Of a stretch of 9,292 bases of DNA, positions 6,432 through 9,292 are shown in pieces (positions within the stretch are counted from its first letter, which is position 1; each line of letters starts with the position of its first letter). This stretch comes from an uncultured Campylobacteraceae bacterium (GTDB taxonomy: Bacteria > Campylobacterota > Campylobacteria > Campylobacterales > Arcobacteraceae), in assembly GCA_913057765.1 (NCBI GenBank), contig CAJXPH010000099.1, positions 1 through 9,292 of the forward strand. Reading direction: 5' to 3'. The position numbers and the translations under genes are program-made. The notes below the pieces were generated by a model. It ran no database searches, was not told where the DNA came from, and saw only the letters and a list, made by a program, of their open reading frames with translations.

Positions 6432-6447
6432 TGTGATCTCTCTCACG
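6432..6447. promoter_or_regulatory. CRP/HcpR-like palindrome
   Basis: TGTGA-TCTCTC-TCACG matches the TGTGA-N6-TCACA consensus used by CRP and several relatives at 9 of 10 positions. It lies about 75 bp into the predicted leader, 49 bp from the preceding FNR-like site. In RNA it can form a 4-bp hairpin, so its meaning at DNA level is uncertain. Confidence 0.35.
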
Positions 6448-6513
6448 GTGACTTTTTTAGTTTCCGTTATTTTACAGAGTATATATGTTGTTTTAGCTTT
6501 AACAGAATATATT

Positions 6514-6608
6514 TTTAAACATCAGTTGATATTGGGACTAAAATATATATTGTCTTTTCCCTAGTCATTACTTTTTTTCACTCATCCCAATAGAGCTGAT
6601 GTTTTAAA
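6514..6608 (+). promoter_or_regulatory. Structured mRNA leader (candidate cis-regulatory RNA)
   Basis: Two stems nest. The outer stem is TTTAAACATCAG (6514-6525) with CTGATG-T-TTTAAA (6596-6608), 12 pairs with one bulged T. The inner stem is ATTGGGA (6531-6537) with TCCCAAT (6585-6591), 7 pairs. The internal loop between them is 5 by 4 bases. Inside, GACTA (6536-6540) can pair with TAGTC (6562-6566), competing with the end of the inner stem, so alternative folds are possible. The base of the stem is about 20 nt before the AGGAGG, which it does not mask. I recognise no known riboswitch class. Confidence 0.5.
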
Positions 6609-6637
6609 TTCTTACAATCTTAACTTTAGGAGGAACT

Positions 6638-6976
6638 ATGATTCGAATAGTATTTCCAACAAATCAAAAAATGAGTTATATTTCACCAGTAGAAAGTACA
6701 TTTGAAGATTCTGAATATCTTACTGTACTTAATGTTCGTGGTCAAAATATAACAGCTGTCGAAACAATAAAAAATCCACATCCACACTCTAAAGAAGAAA
6801 TAATAAGAGAGTGTAGAGAAAATCATTTCGGTATTCTAATTTTACCAGAGGGTGAAGATTTACCTGTTAATGAATTAAAAAAAGGTGGTGTATCACTATT
6901 TACTTCTAATACAAGTAAGACAGTTTTAAATACATTTAGTGATTTTGTTCAGGATAAATTAAAAAAAGTAGAGTAA
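6638..6976 (+). CDS. NifX/NifB-family (Nitro_FeMo-Co) protein, 112 aa
   Basis: A small cytoplasmic protein that looks like a stand-alone dinitrogenase iron-molybdenum cofactor-binding domain (PF02579). The start, MIRIVFPTNQ, is a first beta strand, YLTVLNVRGQNITAVETIKN (29-48, roughly) is the central strand pair, HPHSKEEI is a His-containing loop, and GILILPEGEDL, ELKKGGVSLF and a final helix complete the fold. Such proteins bind or carry iron-sulfur or iron-molybdenum clusters, but many occur in organisms without nitrogenase, so nitrogen fixation should not be inferred; no nif gene is in the window. The ATG is preceded by AGGAGG, the strongest ribosome-binding site in the window. It diverges from the DUF134 regulator, whose C-terminal domain appears related. 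Family assignment is by eye and moderately sure. Confidence 0.75.
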   Translation: MIRIVFPTNQKMSYISPVESTFEDSEYLTVLNVRGQNITAVETIKNPHPHSKEEIIRECRENHFGILILPEGEDLPVNELKKGGVSLFTSNTSKTVLNTFSDFVQDKLKKVE

Positions 6977-7000
6977 AAAAAAGCGGAACAGAAGTTCCGC
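6975..7000 (-). terminator. Strong intrinsic terminator of the rnc-aroC operon
   Basis: GCGGAAC (6983-6989) and GTTCCGC (6994-7000) form a GC-rich 7-bp stem around AGAA, the most GC-rich hairpin in the window. On the minus strand it is followed by eight T residues (6982-6975), a textbook rho-independent terminator, 80 bp after the aroC stop. On the plus strand only TTGTG follows, so it would be weaker for the NifX-like gene, which ends at 6976. Confidence 0.85.
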
Positions 7001-7003
7001 TTG

Positions 7004-7034
7004 TGTCCCTTCAACTTGACCAAAGTAAAGGACA
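7004..7034 (-). other. Imperfect hairpin between aroC and its terminator
   Basis: TGTCC (7004-7008) pairs with GGACA (7030-7034), continuing through TT/AA to an inner ACTT (7014-7017) and AAGT (7023-7026) around a five-base loop. It stands just ahead of the terminator on the aroC transcript and might stabilise its 3' end. There is no recognised family. Confidence 0.3.
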
Positions 7035-7080
7035 AATGAATAGTACAAAAATTTACATTAAATAAAATAAAATTTTACAA

Positions 7081-8154
7081 CTAATTATAAACTTTTTTCA
7101 CATTTTCAATTTTACTACTCATATTAAGTAAAGCCATATCAGCTAAAACTAATGCCATCATAGATTCTGCAACAACACTACCTCTTATTGCAACACATGG
7201 ATCATGTCTTCCTTTTAATTCACACTCAACTTCATTGTCATGTGTATCAATTGTTTCTTGTTTTAAAAAAATTGAAGGAGTAGGTTTAAAATAGACTTTT
7301 ACATTTATTTCATCACCATTTGAAATTCCACCAAGAATTCCGCCACTGTGATTGGTTTTAAATCCTTCATTTCTTATTTCATCATTATTATCAAGCCCTT
7401 TTTCATGAACTGATTCAATTCCGTCACCAATTTCTATAGCTTTAACTGCATTTATACTCATCATTGCATTTGCAATTTGTGAATCTAATTTAAAATATAA
7501 AGGTTCCCCAAGACCAATTGGGCAATTTTTAACATTTACTAGTGCAACTCCACCAACTGAGTTATGTTCTTTTTTTGCATTTAATATTGCTTCTTTTTGA
7601 AAATCTTCTTTGTCTTTGTCTAAAGTAAAAATTTCAGATGCTTTTGCAAATTTAAAATCTGCTTTAGTCCCTTTAATTCCATCAACTTCACAAATACCAC
7701 TTTGGATTTCAATATTAAGTTCATTTAACATTAATTTTGCAATAGCGCCAGCTGCAACTCTCGCAGCAGTTTCTCTAGCGCTACTTCTTCCTCCACCTCT
7801 GTAATCTCTAACCCCATATTTATTATAATATGTAAAATCAGCATGTCCTGGTCTAAAAAGATCTTTTATATTTGTATAATCTTTACTTTTTTGGTTTTCA
7901 TTAAATATAACCATTGAAATTGGTGTTCCTGTAGTAACACCTTCAAATACTCCTGAAAGAATTTCAACTCTATCACCTTCTTTTCTTGCAGTTGCATAAG
8001 CATTTTGTCCTGGTTTTCTTCTATTCATTTCACTTTGAATAAATTCTTCATCAACTTTTATTCCAGCAGGAACGCCATCAACTATACAACCTAAAGCTTT
8101 TCCATGACTTTCTCCAAAAGTTGTAAACTTAAATCTTTGACCAAAGCTATTCAT
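7081..8154 (-). CDS. aroC: Chorismate synthase
   Basis: A 357-residue enzyme for the last step of the shikimate pathway: 5-enolpyruvylshikimate-3-phosphate to chorismate, using reduced FMN without net redox change. All three family signatures are present: GESHGKALGCIVDGVPAG (14-31, with catalytic H17), RGGGRSSARETAARVAAG (119-136) and GRHDPCVAIRGSVVAESM (315-332). The second catalytic histidine is H104 in FRPGHADF. Length is normal. The ATG at 8154 directly abuts the TAA stop of rnc (8157-8155), with an AGAGGA ribosome-binding site inside the rnc end, so the two are co-transcribed and probably translationally coupled. The rnc-aroC order is that known from Campylobacter and Helicobacter. Confidence 0.97.
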   Translation of the reverse strand: MNSFGQRFKFTTFGESHGKALGCIVDGVPAGIKVDEEFIQSEMNRRKPGQNAYATARKEGDRVEILSGVFEGVTTGTPISMVIFNENQKSKDYTNIKDLFRPGHADFTYYNKYGVRDYRGGGRSSARETAARVAAGAIAKLMLNELNIEIQSGICEVDGIKGTKADFKFAKASEIFTLDKDKEDFQKEAILNAKKEHNSVGGVALVNVKNCPIGLGEPLYFKLDSQIANAMMSINAVKAIEIGDGIESVHEKGLDNNDEIRNEGFKTNHSGGILGGISNGDEINVKVYFKPTPSIFLKQETIDTHDNEVECELKGRHDPCVAIRGSVVAESMMALVLADMALLNMSSKIENVKKVYN

Positions 8155-8832
8155 TTATTTTTTTCCTCTTAAAATATCAATTGCAATTTTTGCAACAGCT
8201 TGTTGAGCTAGTTTCTTACTTTTTCCAATAGCTTTACCATAAGTTTTACCATCAATCCAAATTGATACTTCGAACTCTTTTTTATGATCAGGCCCATATG
8301 AAGCTTCTATTTTATACTCTGGAATAGTTCCAAATTCTGCTTGAGTAACTTCTTGAAGAGCTGTTTTATAGTCACTAAATAACACATCTAAGTTGATTTT
8401 ATCGTAAGATGTTTCTAGAAGATTTAATATGATTGGTTTTAAAACTTCAAGTCCCGACTCTAGATAAACTGCACCCATAATTGCTTCAAAAGCATCAGAA
8501 AGGATTGATGCTTTAGTTCTACCTTTATTTCTTTCTTCCGCATTTGATATAAAAATATAGTCACCTAGTTTTATTTCATTTGCAAGTTTTGTAAATCCAG
8601 TTTCATTTACTAAAGAAGCTCTGATTTTTGATAAATCACCCTCATTTGAAGTAGGGAATATTTTAAATAAATATTCGCCTACAATTAGATTTAAAACTGC
8701 ATCTCCCAGAAATTCCAATCTTTCATTGTTATAAGGTTTCTTATAACTCTTGTGTGTAAGTGCTTCGATTATCAGATCTTTATCTTTAAACTGATAATCC
8801 AAACACTCTTCTAATTTTCTATAATCATTCAT
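8155..8832 (-). CDS. rnc: Ribonuclease III
   Basis: A 225-residue double-strand-specific endoribonuclease that processes rRNA precursors and structured mRNAs. The catalytic domain (about 1-150) contains the signature NERLEFLGDAVL (36-47, with E40 and D44) and the second acidic pair D113 and E116 in LSDAFEAIMGAVYL. A double-stranded-RNA-binding domain follows (about 153-222: DYKTALQEVTQ, IPEYKIEASYGPDHKKEFEV, GKSKKLAQQAVAKIA). Length and residues are typical. The ATG at 8832 lies one base after the TAA of the rnhA remnant, and its ribosome-binding site AAAGGG belongs to that remnant's last codons. Confidence 0.97.
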   Translation of the reverse strand: MNDYRKLEECLDYQFKDKDLIIEALTHKSYKKPYNNERLEFLGDAVLNLIVGEYLFKIFPTSNEGDLSKIRASLVNETGFTKLANEIKLGDYIFISNAEERNKGRTKASILSDAFEAIMGAVYLESGLEVLKPIILNLLETSYDKINLDVLFSDYKTALQEVTQAEFGTIPEYKIEASYGPDHKKEFEVSIWIDGKTYGKAIGKSKKLAQQAVAKIAIDILRGKK

Positions 8833-8833
8833 C

Positions 8834-8975
8834 TTATTTTCCCTTTACGTTCTTAGTTTTAGTTCGTGCAAGTATATCACATCTTTCATTCTGATAATGC
8901 TTGCATGCCCCTCTATCTAAGTTGCATTACTTTTATATTTTTAAAACTTAGACATACTCTTGTCAAAGTTCGACC
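8834..8975 (-). pseudogene. rnhA: Decayed 3' remnant of rnhA (RNase HI)
   Basis: No open frame spans this gap, but the minus strand spells the end of RNase HI in pieces. Codons 8899-8837 give HYQNERCDILARTKTKNVKGK and a stop at 8836-8834, matching the conserved GH-xx-NERCD-x-LAR end of the enzyme. Just upstream, in another frame, are IEGHA (8916-8902) and a TAG at 8919-8917 where the conserved Trp of the W-x-x-GHA motif should be; one base is missing between GHA and HYQ. Further upstream VEL-stop-QEYV (8974-8951) resembles the VDLW-x-x-Y motif with TGA in place of Trp. The N-terminal two-thirds, including most catalytic acids, is gone. In Campylobacter and Helicobacter an intact rnhA occupies this position between the TPR/zinc-ribbon gene and rnc. 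Confidence 0.8.
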
Positions 8976-8988
8976 ATAAACCTAACCA

Positions 8989-9243
8989 TTATTGTAGAGA
9001 TTGGTTTCTATCAACTAAGTCCTTTACTAAATGGTATTTTACATTAAATGTTAAAATACTATGGCAATGAGGACATCTAGTATCAAATATTGGATGTACA
9101 TGTTTACATGAACTACAAATAAATTCAAAATCAATTGTTGCAGGAACTTTATGTTCATGATTATTTAGTGTCATCAAAATATCAAATACAAAATCATCAC
9201 TATGTTCTAGTGATTTTAAAAAGCCTTTTGCATTATATAATTC
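8989..9243 (-). CDS. C-terminal part of TPR/zinc-ribbon protein (5' end missing)
   Basis: 84 genuine residues are present, from ELYNAKGF to NQSLQ-stop; the N-terminus lies off the contig. An apparent ATG at 9258 lies in the adapter, and the residues MYKRQ it would add are a known Nextera artefact. The visible part has a helical stretch (ELYNAKGFLKSLEHSDDFVF) and then a zinc ribbon of the form CX2C-X10-CX2C (CSSCKHVHPIFDTRCPHC). By position, next to rnhA-rnc-aroC, and by this ending it matches the tetratricopeptide-repeat proteins found upstream of rnhA in Campylobacter and Helicobacter, whose layout recalls LapB (TPRs plus a rubredoxin-like C-terminus). The TPR repeats themselves are not in the window, so that part is inference. 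Confidence 0.75.
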   Translation of the reverse strand, partial: ELYNAKGFLKSLEHSDDFVFDILMTLNNHEHKVPATIDFEFICSSCKHVHPIFDTRCPHCHSILTFNVKYHLVKDLVDRNQSLQ

Positions 9244-9292
9244 CTGTCTCTTATACACATCTCCGAGCCCACGAGACCAGAGAGGATCTCGT
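9244..9292 (-). other. Illumina Nextera i7 adapter (artefact)
   Basis: Synthetic sequence, the reverse complement of the left-end adapter: mosaic end CTGTCTCTTATACACATCT (9244-9262), CCGAGCCCACGAGAC (9263-9277), index CAGAGAGG (i7 N708, 9278-9285) and ATCTCGT of the P7 tail. Genomic sequence ends at 9243. Confidence 0.98.

Larger units (their letters stand above)
6275..6637. other. 363-bp divergent regulatory region
   Basis: This region has no coding potential beyond ORFs of a few codons. From left to right it holds the ribosome-binding site and AT-rich promoter area of the DUF134 gene (6275-6329), a plus-strand sigma70 promoter with twin CATATG repeats (6330-6373), two CRP/FNR-like palindromes (6381-6400 and 6432-6447), a small hairpin (6446-6468), a long interrupted stem (6514-6608) and a strong AGGAGG ribosome-binding site (6628-6633). 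Predicted transcription from about 6365 gives an unusually long leader of about 270 nt. The individual elements are listed separately. Confidence 0.7.

Noticed and set aside
5684..6976. Evidence for nitrogen fixation
   Set aside because: NifX-like domains occur widely in organisms without nitrogenase, and no nif structural or cofactor gene is in the window.
7610..7804. Plus-strand 64-codon frame antisense to aroC
   Set aside because: Antisense shadow of the conserved chorismate synthase signature region, with no independent support.
9244..9258. ATG start giving an N-terminal MYKRQ for the zinc-ribbon protein
   Set aside because: The ATG and the four following codons are the Tn5 mosaic end of the adapter. 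The true gene continues beyond the contig.
1..9292. Composite transposon with 46-bp terminal inverted repeats
   Set aside because: The repeats are Nextera library adapter with a sequencing index. No transposase gene is present.
1..9292. CRISPR array, tRNA, rRNA, prophage or toxin-antitoxin locus
   Set aside because: No regularly spaced repeats, cloverleaf-like segments, rRNA motifs or phage/toxin families were seen on either strand.

Overview
The window is a metagenome- or single-cell-style contig of about 9.2 kb from a very AT-rich bacterium. It is most likely a member of the Campylobacterota (Epsilonproteobacteria), probably Arcobacter-like. The grounds are the low GC, the TPR/zinc-ribbon gene – rnhA – rnc – aroC order known from Campylobacter and Helicobacter, and the protein families present. 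Both ends are not biological: 1-46 and 9244-9292 are Illumina Nextera i7 adapter sequence, so both end genes are cut and carry artefactual residues.

Left part (47-3756, all minus strand). Two tandem paralogous, cysteine-free proteins of a poorly characterised family come first (one partial, 47-477; one complete, 555-1502). Then comes a hemerythrin-PAS protein (1613-2590) preceded by a perfect FNR-type box placed about 41 bp before a likely start site. Two tandem SixA-like phosphohistidine phosphatases follow (2702-3181 and 3265-3756). Middle (3844-5671, plus strand): a TTG-started cytosolic 5'-nucleotidase of the HAD type, then the membrane protease HtpX. HtpX converges on a UPF0251/DUF134 regulator (5684-6274, minus); the two genes end inside one perfect 12-bp inverted repeat that holds both stop codons in mirror positions.

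The most interesting block is 5684-6976. The DUF134 regulator appears to carry a C-terminal NifX/FeMo-co-binding-like domain. It is divergent from a stand-alone 112-residue protein of the same fold. The 363-bp region between them holds a near-consensus sigma70 promoter with twin CATATG-centred repeats at -35 and +1, two CRP/FNR-like palindromes and a large structured leader. This reads as a self-contained sensor/regulator/target unit.

Right part (7081-9243, minus): partial TPR/zinc-ribbon gene, a decayed remnant of rnhA (RNase HI), rnc (RNase III) and aroC (chorismate synthase), ending at a strong intrinsic terminator. The rnhA remnant still shows the C-terminal RNase HI motif but has stops, frameshifts and a missing N-terminal part. 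It was probably kept because its last codons carry the ribosome-binding site of rnc.
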